This document shows, piece by piece, positions 51,661 to 60,034 of a DNA stretch of 64,000 bases. The position numbers were made by a program, and so were the translations under genes. The notes below the pieces were generated by a model. That model did no database searches. It was not told the origin of the DNA and saw only the letters and a list, made by a program, of their open reading frames with translations. How positions within the stretch are numbered: position 1 is the stretch's first letter; every line of letters starts with the position of its first letter. The stretch comes from Gemmatimonadota bacterium (GTDB lineage Bacteria; Latescibacterota; UBA2968; GCA-2709665), in NCBI GenBank assembly GCA_028877215.1, contig JAPPFJ010000035.1, positions 1-64,000 of the forward strand. Direction: 5' to 3'.

Positions 51661-53841
51661 TCAGGAGTCCTTCCCGTCCCACCCGAAACAGAAGACTCGC
51701 CCGTCAAACGTTCCCACAACCAGGCCGCGATCCACTGTGCATGGAGACGCCGTTATCGGGGAGCCGAAAGCGGCGCTGTCCAGACATCGGCCCGAAGCGG
51801 GATCCAGCACGTACAGCAAACCGTCGCACCCGCAGACGATGAGGGAACCTTCGTGCATCACCGGAGCGGCCAGAATGGACCGCACGCCCCGGCGATACGG
51901 AACCATATCCAGCAGGTCGTCTCCCGTCCGGAACCGCCAGTGCATCGCGCCGTCGTCCATACCGAAACAGAGGGCTTCACCCTCCGGGGTGGTCGCATAG
52001 ATCCGATCGTCGCGGACCAACAGTCCCGTGGGATACCTGGAGGGCAGAATCTGTCTTTCCCAGACGACCCCGCCGGAGTGCTTCTCGACGGCGATGAGAA
52101 ACGAGGCCTCGCCGGAGAAGTGGTGAAGGTCTGTCGAGCCGCCCCCGCTCACGAGAAGGTCACCCGCCAGGACCGGTCTGGCATAGGGAAATTCGACCCC
52201 CGCCTGTCGCTCCCAGACGACGTCCCCCGTCGCACGGTCCAGCGCCACAAGCCCCCGCCGCTGAACGAGAAGGAGAAGCAGGTCTCCGGAGACCTGCGGG
52301 CTTGCATAACATGCCCAGTTGTCACCGTCTTCATTCACCGAATGCCAGATCCTGCGACCCGAGGCCAGATCGAAAGCCGCGTATCCCGCCTTCTCGCCCG
52401 CGTAGACCGTTCCATCCGCGATAACCGGAGCGGAATAAATCCAGCGTTCGGGATACTCAGGCAGGTCTGCCTCCCACATTGTGGCGCCGGACCCCGCGTC
52501 CAACAGTTGTACGCGACCCGTTATGGACACCGCCGCGCAGGCGCTGCCGTCGACAGCCACACTGTTCTTTACAGCCGCATCCGTCCCGGCGTGCCAGACC
52601 ATTTCCCCGCTCGCGGCATCGAGGCAGCAGACGCCTGCCTGCACCGGCCAGCCTTCGTCGCGCAGGCTGAGAAACACGCGTTCTCCCGACGAAACCGGCG
52701 CCGCCCGGTGAATCCCGCCCGGAATCTTCCGCTCCCATCGCAGGCGGAGCGAACCACTGCCGAATCCGATGTCTCGCGGGGAAATCTCCCCGGACTTCGG
52801 TGCGGCGCCGGCGGCCTGGAGCACGCGAAGGCCAAGGGCTGCGTCGCCATCACTGAACTGCACCACGCGGTAACCCCGGGGCGACGTGTCGATTCCACCG
52901 AAGCAGACCGGCGGGGCAGCGGACACCACCATGTCGCCGTAGGAGCAAACCTTGCTTGAGTGCCAGTGTCCGTGCAGGACGAGGCGGACGTTGTACCTGC
53001 TCAATTCGCGGAGAAATGACCCCGGTGGCGGGGTATGGACGACGACCACGATTTCACGGTCCGGGGGCTGCAGCGCGAGGTCCGCCCGGAGCCACTGCGC
53101 CTTGCGCTCGAGGTCCGCCGGAGGGTAGTACGCGTCTTCATTCGGGAAAAACGCAAAATGGCGTCCGCCCCAATCCAGACTGTAATACGTTGGCCCGAGA
53201 AATGCCTCGAAGTGCAGCGTCGCGGGAAGACCGGCGAACTTCCTGCCAATCTCCGCCAATTTCGGATTGTTCGGCGTGGCTTTCAACTCAAGGAACTCAT
53301 CAATGGAAATACCGCCCATCCGCTCCTGGTTTCCGTCGTGCCCTCCGAACAGCGGAAAGACCGGGGTTGAAATCGTCCGGACGGCGTCGCGAAAGGCGGT
53401 CAACTGTTCGATCGTCCCCCAATCCGTAAGGTCCCCGCTGGCGATAATCAGATCGGGCTTCGCCTCCCGTTCGATCTGACGAAGGGCTTCCGAAAGCACG
53501 GGACCGGACGTGTGCGTATCTCCTTCCGTGACAATGTGCGTATCGGTAATCTGCGCCAGCGTGAACGAACGCCGGGAGCGTGCGGGAGACGGCGAAAGAC
53601 GGAAATCGACACCGTCTTGCGCTTCCGAAACGTCCGGCGTGGAACGATAGTACCCGTCCTGCGCGGAAAAGCCGTCCGGAACCGTGATAAACACGAACCG
53701 GTGCGTACCGGTTTCCACGTCGAGTTCGTACCGACCCTCTCCGTCCGTCTGTACTATTTGCTCACCGTTCGTAACCGAAACCCCGGTCAGGCCGTGTTCC
53801 GAATCGTCATCGATCACCCTTCCGCGAACCTGTATCGTCAC
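51661..53841 (-). CDS. Metallophosphoesterase fused to a PQQ-type beta-propeller
   Basis: About 726 residues. A short N-terminal carboxypeptidase-regulatory-like stretch (RVIDDDSEHGLTGVSV) is followed by a calcineurin-like phosphoesterase (about 80-330). Motifs: ITDTHI, ASGDLTDWG, VVHTPPPGS and LVLHGHWHS. The usual GNH[DE] motif reads GGHDGNQ, so the Asn metal ligand is Gly. The rest (about 370-720) is a PQQ-like propeller with repeated Trp-anchored blades such as ASGEMVWHAGTD and ATGDVVWERQAG. I start at GTG 53841 after AAAGGAGG; an ATG 36 bases earlier lacks such a site. Sensor-coupled phosphatase is a fair guess. Confidence 0.85.
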   Translation of the reverse strand: MTIQVRGRVIDDDSEHGLTGVSVTNGEQIVQTDGEGRYELDVETGTHRFVFITVPDGFSAQDGYYRSTPDVSEAQDGVDFRLSPSPARSRRSFTLAQITDTHIVTEGDTHTSGPVLSEALRQIEREAKPDLIIASGDLTDWGTIEQLTAFRDAVRTISTPVFPLFGGHDGNQERMGGISIDEFLELKATPNNPKLAEIGRKFAGLPATLHFEAFLGPTYYSLDWGGRHFAFFPNEDAYYPPADLERKAQWLRADLALQPPDREIVVVVHTPPPGSFLRELSRYNVRLVLHGHWHSSKVCSYGDMVVSAAPPVCFGGIDTSPRGYRVVQFSDGDAALGLRVLQAAGAAPKSGEISPRDIGFGSGSLRLRWERKIPGGIHRAAPVSSGERVFLSLRDEGWPVQAGVCCLDAASGEMVWHAGTDAAVKNSVAVDGSACAAVSITGRVQLLDAGSGATMWEADLPEYPERWIYSAPVIADGTVYAGEKAGYAAFDLASGRRIWHSVNEDGDNWACYASPQVSGDLLLLLVQRRGLVALDRATGDVVWERQAGVEFPYARPVLAGDLLVSGGGSTDLHHFSGEASFLIAVEKHSGGVVWERQILPSRYPTGLLVRDDRIYATTPEGEALCFGMDDGAMHWRFRTGDDLLDMVPYRRGVRSILAAPVMHEGSLIVCGCDGLLYVLDPASGRCLDSAAFGSPITASPCTVDRGLVVGTFDGRVFCFGWDGKDS

Positions 53842-53873
53842 CTGCCACCTCCTTTTCCGGCTCTCCCGGCACT

Positions 53874-54326
53874 TCACGCTGCTACCGGTTGCCAGATTTC
53901 AATAGGGATACCGTCGGGATCCAGAATGTAGAACGCGACCGCGGCGACGCTTCCTTCGCGGACGATTTCAGTTGGAGTGCTCATTGCGGCCGCCCCGGCC
54001 GTGGTCAGGCGTTCGTATTCGGCCGCGGCGTCTTCCACCTGCAGCGCCAGGCTGGAAGCCCCCACGTAATTGTTGCGCAATTCGCGCGAAATGGACTCCG
54101 GGTTCTGAAACTGAACCAGACCTACGACAAACCCCGTTGGCCGGTGGAGAATCATGCCCACCCGCAATCTGACGTCCTGCATTTTCATAATCGTGTCGTA
54201 AGAAGCAAGCCCGTCCCGATCGGCCACATAGGTGACTTCGAACCCGAGCAGGTCCCGATAAAACGCGAGCGACCTGTCCAGATCGCCCACCGAGTACTTG
54301 ACGTGATGGACCTTTGTAAACGCCAT
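53874..54326 (-). CDS. VOC-family (glyoxalase/dioxygenase fold) protein
   Basis: A 150-residue single-domain protein of the vicinal-oxygen-chelate superfamily. The pattern VHHVKYSVGDLDRSLAFYRD at the start and AVAFYILDPDGIPIEIWQP at the end are the paired beta-alpha-beta-beta-beta half signatures. Likely metal ligands are the His in HHVKYSV and the Glu in IEIWQP. The start at 54326 follows GGAGG. It is near an enolase-superfamily gene and a metallophosphoesterase-PQQ gene, fitting an isomerase, lyase or dioxygenase in the same catabolic run, but the reaction is not determined. Confidence 0.85.
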   Translation of the reverse strand: MAFTKVHHVKYSVGDLDRSLAFYRDLLGFEVTYVADRDGLASYDTIMKMQDVRLRVGMILHRPTGFVVGLVQFQNPESISRELRNNYVGASSLALQVEDAAAEYERLTTAGAAAMSTPTEIVREGSVAAVAFYILDPDGIPIEIWQPVAA

Positions 54327-54347
54327 CGGCAAGCCTCCGCCTTCCGC

Positions 54348-55517
54348 TTATCCGGCCGGCCAGGCCCGGTGGTGCGTGCAATATCTCTCCAACGCGTCGA
54401 GGTCGACCTCGACACCCATGCCGGGACCCCCGGGAATCAGGACGTGGCCGTTTTCGACCCGGAAATCCCGGGTCAGCAGATGCGACTCCCGCAACCACGG
54501 CCCCGCCTGGTCGCCCGGCAGCGTACAGTTGGGTGCGCTGGCTGAAAGGTGAAGTTGCGCCGCCGTGGCAATCCCCAGGTCGATCCCGCTGCCCTGCCAG
54601 ACCGGAAGGTTCGCATGCCCCGCCGACGCGGCCTGCAGGCGCCAGTTGTACAGACCACAGGCCCCGTCGATATTCAGCCCTCCCGCGGCGCCCGACGTCA
54701 GCACGTTCCACAGCGACTCGGGTGGATCGATATGTACGACGACGCGCGCGTTCATGCGACGGCGCAGCTCTGCGAATTCCTCGAGGTGAAACCGTGGAAA
54801 CGGGTCTTCAAGAATGGCCATGTTGCCCACCCGGTCCATCTCCCGGAGTACCGATATCGCGTCGTCCATCCGGTAGAACCGGCCGTTGGCGTCAACGGTA
54901 ACCTGACTGTCCGCCGACGCCTGCTGAATGGCTTCCAGCCGCTCGACATTGGGGTCTTCCAGCGACGTCTTCAGCTTGACCCCGCAGAAGCCGAGTGCCT
55001 TACCCCTCTCGACACACTTCACGGCGTGATCGGGGGTGGTGCGCGGCATCCAGTAATCCACGGGCACCCGGTCCCGCCACGCGCCTCCCCAAAGCGCACA
55101 CAGGGGCAGGCCGGCGCGCCTGGTGGTAAGTTCGGAGAGAGCCATCTCAACGAGCGCCTGCATCGGGTGGCGCAACCTGTGCTGCAGATTGGCCGGATCG
55201 GCGGCGTACGGTGACGGCGGCGACGGACGCTGCCAGTAAAGCGTACCCTCGGGCCACAGATCCAGGAAGGAAAGCCTGAAATCCGCAACGGGCCTGTCCA
55301 CGAGACCGGACAGTGCCTCAAAGTTAGACGACCTGGAGCCGGACCTTACCTCCTCCCCCCACCCTTCGAACCCTTCTGTGTCCGTGATACACAGCACATA
55401 CCTGTCGTCCATACCGGCGGGGTTCGCCCCGAATACGGGACTGGCGGCCCATTCCTCCATCAAGGGAACATTGACTTCCCAGACCCTGACCTGTGCGATG
55501 ACCGGTGACGAAGCCAT
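54348..55517 (-). CDS. Mandelate racemase/muconate lactonizing-type enolase-superfamily enzyme
   Basis: A 389-residue enzyme. The capping domain is N-terminal; the barrel has GVKLKTSLEDP with the KxK catalytic pair, then TVDANGRF (metal Asp), AILEDPFP (metal Glu), and the late barrel motif GSGIDLGIATAAQLHLS. The third metal ligand is probably the Asp in VVVHIDPPE. Such enzymes abstract a proton alpha to a carboxylate in acid sugars, amino acids or dipeptides. The ligand residues are mostly present, so the enzyme is likely active. The start at 55517 has only a weak ribosome site. It lies 14 bases from an SDR gene. Confidence 0.85.
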   Translation of the reverse strand: MASSPVIAQVRVWEVNVPLMEEWAASPVFGANPAGMDDRYVLCITDTEGFEGWGEEVRSGSRSSNFEALSGLVDRPVADFRLSFLDLWPEGTLYWQRPSPPSPYAADPANLQHRLRHPMQALVEMALSELTTRRAGLPLCALWGGAWRDRVPVDYWMPRTTPDHAVKCVERGKALGFCGVKLKTSLEDPNVERLEAIQQASADSQVTVDANGRFYRMDDAISVLREMDRVGNMAILEDPFPRFHLEEFAELRRRMNARVVVHIDPPESLWNVLTSGAAGGLNIDGACGLYNWRLQAASAGHANLPVWQGSGIDLGIATAAQLHLSASAPNCTLPGDQAGPWLRESHLLTRDFRVENGHVLIPGGPGMGVEVDLDALERYCTHHRAWPAG

Positions 55518-55531
55518 TTCCGGTATCCAAT

Positions 55532-56344
55532 CTATGTTTCCGGTTCCTGGCGAGCCCGGAATGACTCCCGTTCTCCGAACACCTTGACGTAGTTCTGGCC
55601 CGACATCTGCCCTCCGTCCGCCACGATACCCTGACCGGTGACGAACGCCGCCCCGTCCGACGCCAGGAAGAAGATGATGTTGGCGACGTCCGCGGGGCTG
55701 CCAATCCGGTTGAGCGGTATCAGCCTGAGGTAGTTCTCCACGAAAACCCGGTCTTCGAGCAGGTCCCCGTGAATCGGCGTGTCGATGAACCCCGGCAACA
55801 CCGCGTTCACGCGGATGCCATCGCCGCCCAGTTCCACGGCCAGCGTGCGCGTGAGCGCCAGCAACGCCGCCTTTGCGGCGTCATAGGTCGCCGCGCGCGG
55901 GCTGCTCGACAGGGCGTTTCGCGAAGCCACGTTGACGATCGCCGCCCCCTCCACGCCCTTCATCCCGGGTACGAACCCGCGGATAAGCGCCGATGCGCCG
56001 ACGAGATTGGTGTTCAGCGAGGTCTCCCACATCTCGTCAGTCGTTTCGGTGATATCCGCGTACAGGCACACGCCGGCGTTATTCACCAGCGCCCGCGGCG
56101 GACCGAACTTCGCAACGATCCGCGCGGCAAGCGGTGTGAGGGTCCCCACGTCGGCCATGTCGCAGGGGAACGCGTGGACGTGCGGGCCGATTGTCGCTTG
56201 CTTCAGCCGGTCCAGCCCGTCCCGCGAACGGTCCAGAGCCGCAACGAAGAAACCCGCTTCGACGAAGCGCGCCACCGTGGCCTTTCCGATGCCGCTCGCG
56301 GCGCCGGTCACCACGGCCAGCGGGGCGGATGAACGTTGAGACAT
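55532..56344 (-). CDS. SDR-family oxidoreductase
   Basis: A 270-residue short-chain dehydrogenase. The cofactor motif VVTGAASGIGKAT is at the N-terminus, NNAGV follows, and the catalytic Ser-Tyr-Lys set is VASRNALSSS and TYDAAKAA. The length is typical. The start at 56344 directly precedes the cofactor motif, but AGGAGA lies 13 bases upstream, a long spacing; an ATG at 56374 is possible. The gene is in the same strand run as the enolase-superfamily enzyme, C45 peptidase and dioxygenase, so it probably oxidises or reduces an intermediate of that pathway. Confidence 0.85.
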   Translation of the reverse strand: MSQRSSAPLAVVTGAASGIGKATVARFVEAGFFVAALDRSRDGLDRLKQATIGPHVHAFPCDMADVGTLTPLAARIVAKFGPPRALVNNAGVCLYADITETTDEMWETSLNTNLVGASALIRGFVPGMKGVEGAAIVNVASRNALSSSPRAATYDAAKAALLALTRTLAVELGGDGIRVNAVLPGFIDTPIHGDLLEDRVFVENYLRLIPLNRIGSPADVANIIFFLASDGAAFVTGQGIVADGGQMSGQNYVKVFGERESFRARQEPET

Positions 56345-56382
56345 ACGGTATTCGCTATCTCCTGACTGCTCCATCTGCGGAT

Positions 56383-57456
56383 TCAACCCAGTGCGTATCG
56401 CGTGAACCTGTCGAGAGAAGGGAGCCCTTCGTTCAGCCACATTTCGCGATTCCGGCACGCCAGGATCACGCCGAAATTCGTGATCATGTTGTTTTCGTTA
56501 TTGCGCGGTCGCTGGCAAAGACCGCCCGGATTGTGTTCATCCATGAGAACTTCCCGCATTTCCCGCAGCGTGAGCGGTGTCTCTCCGCCTCCGAATCTCC
56601 CGTAAAGGTGAGCGACCCGGTTCAGCGAATTCTGAAAATACCGCGTACTGATGAACTCGGGATCCCACTTCCAGCCCACGGCCTGCATTTCTTCGCTGAA
56701 GTAGTGGTTCGTGGAAAATACGACCCCGTGCTCCGGACCCCGCACGCCATTCATGTCGCAGGCGTTTTCCGTAGCGGCCGCGTTTCCCTCGGCATCGGCC
56801 AGCACGATGTTGATGCCCTTGCCGGTCAGTCTGGTCTGCCTAAGGAAATCGACCGACTCCTTCACGTTCGCGCACCGTTGCAATACGAGGCGGGGGGCGA
56901 TGTGCTGGGGCACGCCGGATCCGTCCTGCCCTTTCATCGTGGGATGTCCGGAGTTCGTCCCCATGCATAACCCCGCCTCGTTCACGCCGCACTCGGACCA
57001 CACCGTCCCGATCTGGTTGATGCACAGAACGTCGTACCCCGCCTCCGATCGTATCGTCAGGATCGTCAATCCCCCAAGGCGATCAGAATCGGGTCGAAAT
57101 CTCCCGTCGTCGGTTTTGCCGAGAATGGGCCCCACGTCGCTGGCGGCAAATGCCACGCTGCTGCAGCCAACGTCGTCGGCCATCGCGGGGGCGACTGCGT
57201 TGTAGGTATTCTTGTAGAACGCTTCCTCGTCGGATATCTCCGCACCTCTCGCGATGCCGCGAATCTCTTCAATGATTTCCGGAAACGCCTTCTGAAGGTG
57301 TCCGCGCATCGCCTCCATCAGGGCGGCCTGTCGAGTCCGCACTTCCCTGATCCCGGAGAAACGGGCGAGACTACCCCGTATCTCCTCCCTGAACCGGCGG
57401 CCGATCTGTTCCCCGCGCTGAAAAGGAGATCCCTTCACCTCGAATTCAGGAATCAT
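56383..57456 (-). CDS. C45-family peptidase (acyl-CoA:6-aminopenicillanate-acyltransferase-like)
   Basis: A 357-residue Ntn hydrolase. The signature VKGSPFQRGEQIGRRF is at the N-terminus. The catalytic nucleophile is the Cys in MADDVGCSSVAF at about residue 98, which becomes N-terminal after self-cleavage. The segment CGVNEAGLCMGTN fits the fold. Family members hydrolyse or acylate amides and amino acids. The start at 57456 overlaps the preceding gene by 11 bases, a tight coupling. A long frame upstream is only a shadow of the neighbouring gene. A fragment with the same N-terminal signature lies at 23525-23665. Confidence 0.87.
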   Translation of the reverse strand: MIPEFEVKGSPFQRGEQIGRRFREEIRGSLARFSGIREVRTRQAALMEAMRGHLQKAFPEIIEEIRGIARGAEISDEEAFYKNTYNAVAPAMADDVGCSSVAFAASDVGPILGKTDDGRFRPDSDRLGGLTILTIRSEAGYDVLCINQIGTVWSECGVNEAGLCMGTNSGHPTMKGQDGSGVPQHIAPRLVLQRCANVKESVDFLRQTRLTGKGINIVLADAEGNAAATENACDMNGVRGPEHGVVFSTNHYFSEEMQAVGWKWDPEFISTRYFQNSLNRVAHLYGRFGGGETPLTLREMREVLMDEHNPGGLCQRPRNNENNMITNFGVILACRNREMWLNEGLPSLDRFTRYALG

Positions 57457-59110
57457 CGTCTGCCCCCGTGTCTGCGCGGGTCGTTCTCCCGGGCAGGTCC
57501 GCCGCTTCCCGGATCCTGTGCGCATTCTCAAACAGGCGCCGGAATCGTCGGACCGTCTTCTCCCGGCCCTCGGCGTCGCGGACCTCCACGAAGAGCGGGC
57601 CGCGTGTGATCTGGTGCGTGGACCACGCCCACAGGAAACCTGCAAAGGAAATCCGGCTGCCGAACAGTTCCCTAATTTCGTGATGATTGGAAAGGAGGCC
57701 CGAATCGGGATCCGTTTCCACCTGGTGGATGTGGTATCCCAGGATTCGCCTACCGAGTCTGGCGTACCAGTCGCCGAGCGGCTGCAGATTGTCCAGATCG
57801 CCCCCGTTGTTCCGCGCATGGCCCACGTCCAGCAACGCGCCCACCCTTGCTCCGGGCAAGTCAGCCACCTCCGCTGCTACCGCGTCGATCCACCTCAGGT
57901 ACTCCTCGATCCTCGTGGCGAATTCCCGATCCGGCGAGTCCGCGGGCGTATTGTCGGGATTGTGGATATTCTCGATCGCGATCCCCACCCCCTCGCGGAC
58001 CGCTTGCCTGAACAGGCTTTCGAATGTCCTGGCGAAGGTGAAAAAACATCCTGTCGCTTCCATTCGATGCTCCCGAACGCGCTCCATTTCGCGGGCGGTC
58101 GCCCGGGGCACGTGGACCGTAAGGCTGTCCGCGCCCGCTTCCATCGCGCAATCCAGGTGCGCCCGGACTGCATCCACACCGTCGACGCGTCGGGCCCCCG
58201 AATTCCACCGCAGGTCGGGCAGATGATAAGACAGATAGAGCGGACCCTGATCCCGGAGGTCGCAAAGCGCCGTGGAAAGCGCCTTCCGGGAAAAATCGAG
58301 GTCCGCGGGCCGGATTTCGAGGCAGGACAGGCCGGAACCGCAGGTCTTCCGGGCTGCCATTACCGGGTCGCCCTGTATCGACCAGCCCACAGGCTGCATG
58401 CCGTTCGGGAGGTCCGCCGGCAGCAGACGGATCGCCGGCGACCAGGGGATGAACGTCTCCGTCCATGCCCCGTCCTGGCCGCTCTCGAAGAGACTGATTC
58501 CGGGAAGATCGCCGATGGCCTTGTCCGGATCCAGTCCGCGGACCACGGCCTCGACAAAGCCGTTTTCGCGCCGGGTCCGGTGAAAGTGGCTGTGTCCCGC
58601 AACGAGAAGCTCGACGCCGTTTTCACGGAGCCAGCGCGTCAGCCACGCCCGGCCCTCTCCGTCCATCCTGTCCAGCGGATAGTGAGTGATGACCATCCGC
58701 CGCTCCGCATGATTGGACCCGAGGCTCCGGTCCAGCCACGAGCGCTCGTCGTCAAGAAGGGTCCCGGTCGACGTATCGGGCAGGAGAACCTGCAGGTCGC
58801 CGAACAGGGCCACCCGGCGACCGGGGGCCGCCAGAGTCTCGAACACCGACATCGCGTGCCGGCCCCGCCGTTCAGCGTTACCCGGGGTGAAGAGCACCGG
58901 GACTTCCACCCGATCCAGCGCTTCCAGGCAGCGCACGGCCGAAACCGCCGTTGAAAAGGTCGTGACGTCTCCGGCCACGGCCAGAAAATCAGGTCTCTCC
59001 AGGTTTACGCGGTCGACGGCCCACTGAAGCGCCTGGTGTGCCGCCGTATCCGGGTTGTCCGAAAGATGGAGGTCGGTCAGCAGTATAAAGCGATGGACGC
59101 TTGCCGTCAT
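57446..59110 (-). CDS. Metallophosphoesterase fused to xylose-isomerase-like TIM barrel
   Basis: 554 residues. Residues about 1-255 are calcineurin-like phosphoesterase: LTDLHLSDN, AVAGDVTTF, ITHYPLDR and VAGHSHFH. The GNH[DE] motif is changed to PGNAER, so the usual His is missing. From about 265 to 530 there is an AP-endonuclease-2-like TIM barrel with metal-ligand candidates in GVGIAIENIHNPD, GALLDVGHARN and ILGYHIHQVE. I do not know of this combination as an established family. The stop overlaps the C45 start. The enzyme pair may dephosphorylate and isomerise one substrate, which is inference. Confidence 0.85.
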   Translation of the reverse strand: MTASVHRFILLTDLHLSDNPDTAAHQALQWAVDRVNLERPDFLAVAGDVTTFSTAVSAVRCLEALDRVEVPVLFTPGNAERRGRHAMSVFETLAAPGRRVALFGDLQVLLPDTSTGTLLDDERSWLDRSLGSNHAERRMVITHYPLDRMDGEGRAWLTRWLRENGVELLVAGHSHFHRTRRENGFVEAVVRGLDPDKAIGDLPGISLFESGQDGAWTETFIPWSPAIRLLPADLPNGMQPVGWSIQGDPVMAARKTCGSGLSCLEIRPADLDFSRKALSTALCDLRDQGPLYLSYHLPDLRWNSGARRVDGVDAVRAHLDCAMEAGADSLTVHVPRATAREMERVREHRMEATGCFFTFARTFESLFRQAVREGVGIAIENIHNPDNTPADSPDREFATRIEEYLRWIDAVAAEVADLPGARVGALLDVGHARNNGGDLDNLQPLGDWYARLGRRILGYHIHQVETDPDSGLLSNHHEIRELFGSRISFAGFLWAWSTHQITRGPLFVEVRDAEGREKTVRRFRRLFENAHRIREAADLPGRTTRADTGADDDS

Positions 59111-59154
59111 ATCTCGTTTATCGTCTCGCAGAATTTTCTAAAAGACCCAGGGAG

Positions 59155-59892
59155 TCAGTTCGCATAGGAATGGCGGCCGGGATTCCCTCGAGCATGGTAG
59201 AGACGAAGCCCGTCCCAGTCGAACCCGGACGGAGAAACGAACGTGCGGTCGATTGCGGCGTGGGTCGAAATGTACTTTAAAGTAATCCCGCAACGGCGCC
59301 GGGATGACCTGTTCGGATTGGACCCATGCAGAATCCAGGGATCGTGAACGGAATACTCACCCGCGCGCAGTTGCACGTCTCTGGCGTCGGAAAGTTCGAG
59401 GTTTTCCAGCGACATCGGCAGCGTCGTGCCGGAGTCGAGATCCACCTTGTGCAACAGCACCGCCTGCTTTCGGTGGGTGCCTGGCAGCACCCGCATGCAG
59501 CCGTTCTCCACGTCGGAATCGTCCACCGCAATCCAGAGCGTGAACGTATCCATCGGCGCGACAGGAAAAAACGCGGCATCCTGATGCCAGTCTACCGCAA
59601 GGCCGTCGTCCGGGCGTTTGCTGATCACATAGGAAGTGAAGAGCGCGACGTCCGGACCCACGATCTGCGCGGCCACGTCGATGAGACTGTCGCTCAGGAA
59701 GAGATCGCGAAGGTACCCGTTTTCGTAATGGAGCGACGGCATGTTCTCGGGCCTGCGGTCAGGAGGAAGACGATCGACAATGGAATCCAGTGCGGCGCGA
59801 AGCCTTGCAAGTTCGTCGTCATCGAGAATCCGTCCGCCGACGGCATAGCCCTCGTTGCGGTACTGTTCGAGTTGTACGGCGGTGAGCGCCAT
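59155..59892 (-). CDS. Phytanoyl-CoA dioxygenase (PhyH) family protein
   Basis: A 245-residue Fe(II)/2-oxoglutarate dioxygenase. The iron-binding facial triad is visible: HxD in VDWHQDAAFF near residue 105 and the distal His in WILHGSNPNRS near residue 195, with the 2-oxoglutarate-binding Arg a few residues later in SSRRRCGITL. The start at 59892 directly precedes MALTAVQLEQY; a longer frame is not supported. PhyH relatives hydroxylate many small molecules and are very abundant in Latescibacterota and Poribacteria-like genomes. It lies beside the metallophosphoesterase-TIM fusion gene. Confidence 0.9.
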   Translation of the reverse strand: MALTAVQLEQYRNEGYAVGGRILDDDELARLRAALDSIVDRLPPDRRPENMPSLHYENGYLRDLFLSDSLIDVAAQIVGPDVALFTSYVISKRPDDGLAVDWHQDAAFFPVAPMDTFTLWIAVDDSDVENGCMRVLPGTHRKQAVLLHKVDLDSGTTLPMSLENLELSDARDVQLRAGEYSVHDPWILHGSNPNRSSRRRCGITLKYISTHAAIDRTFVSPSGFDWDGLRLYHARGNPGRHSYAN

Positions 59893-60034
59893 GTCGTTTC
59901 CAATCCGTAGATTCCGTGTGCGACGATTCTTCATTCGCTCCGGTTCGCGCCCTGCCAGCCCGCTGAAAATGCCGTCCGGGCCGCAGCCGGCCCTTGCGGT
60001 CGAAATACAGCGGAGCGGCCTGGTCAACGGACGG

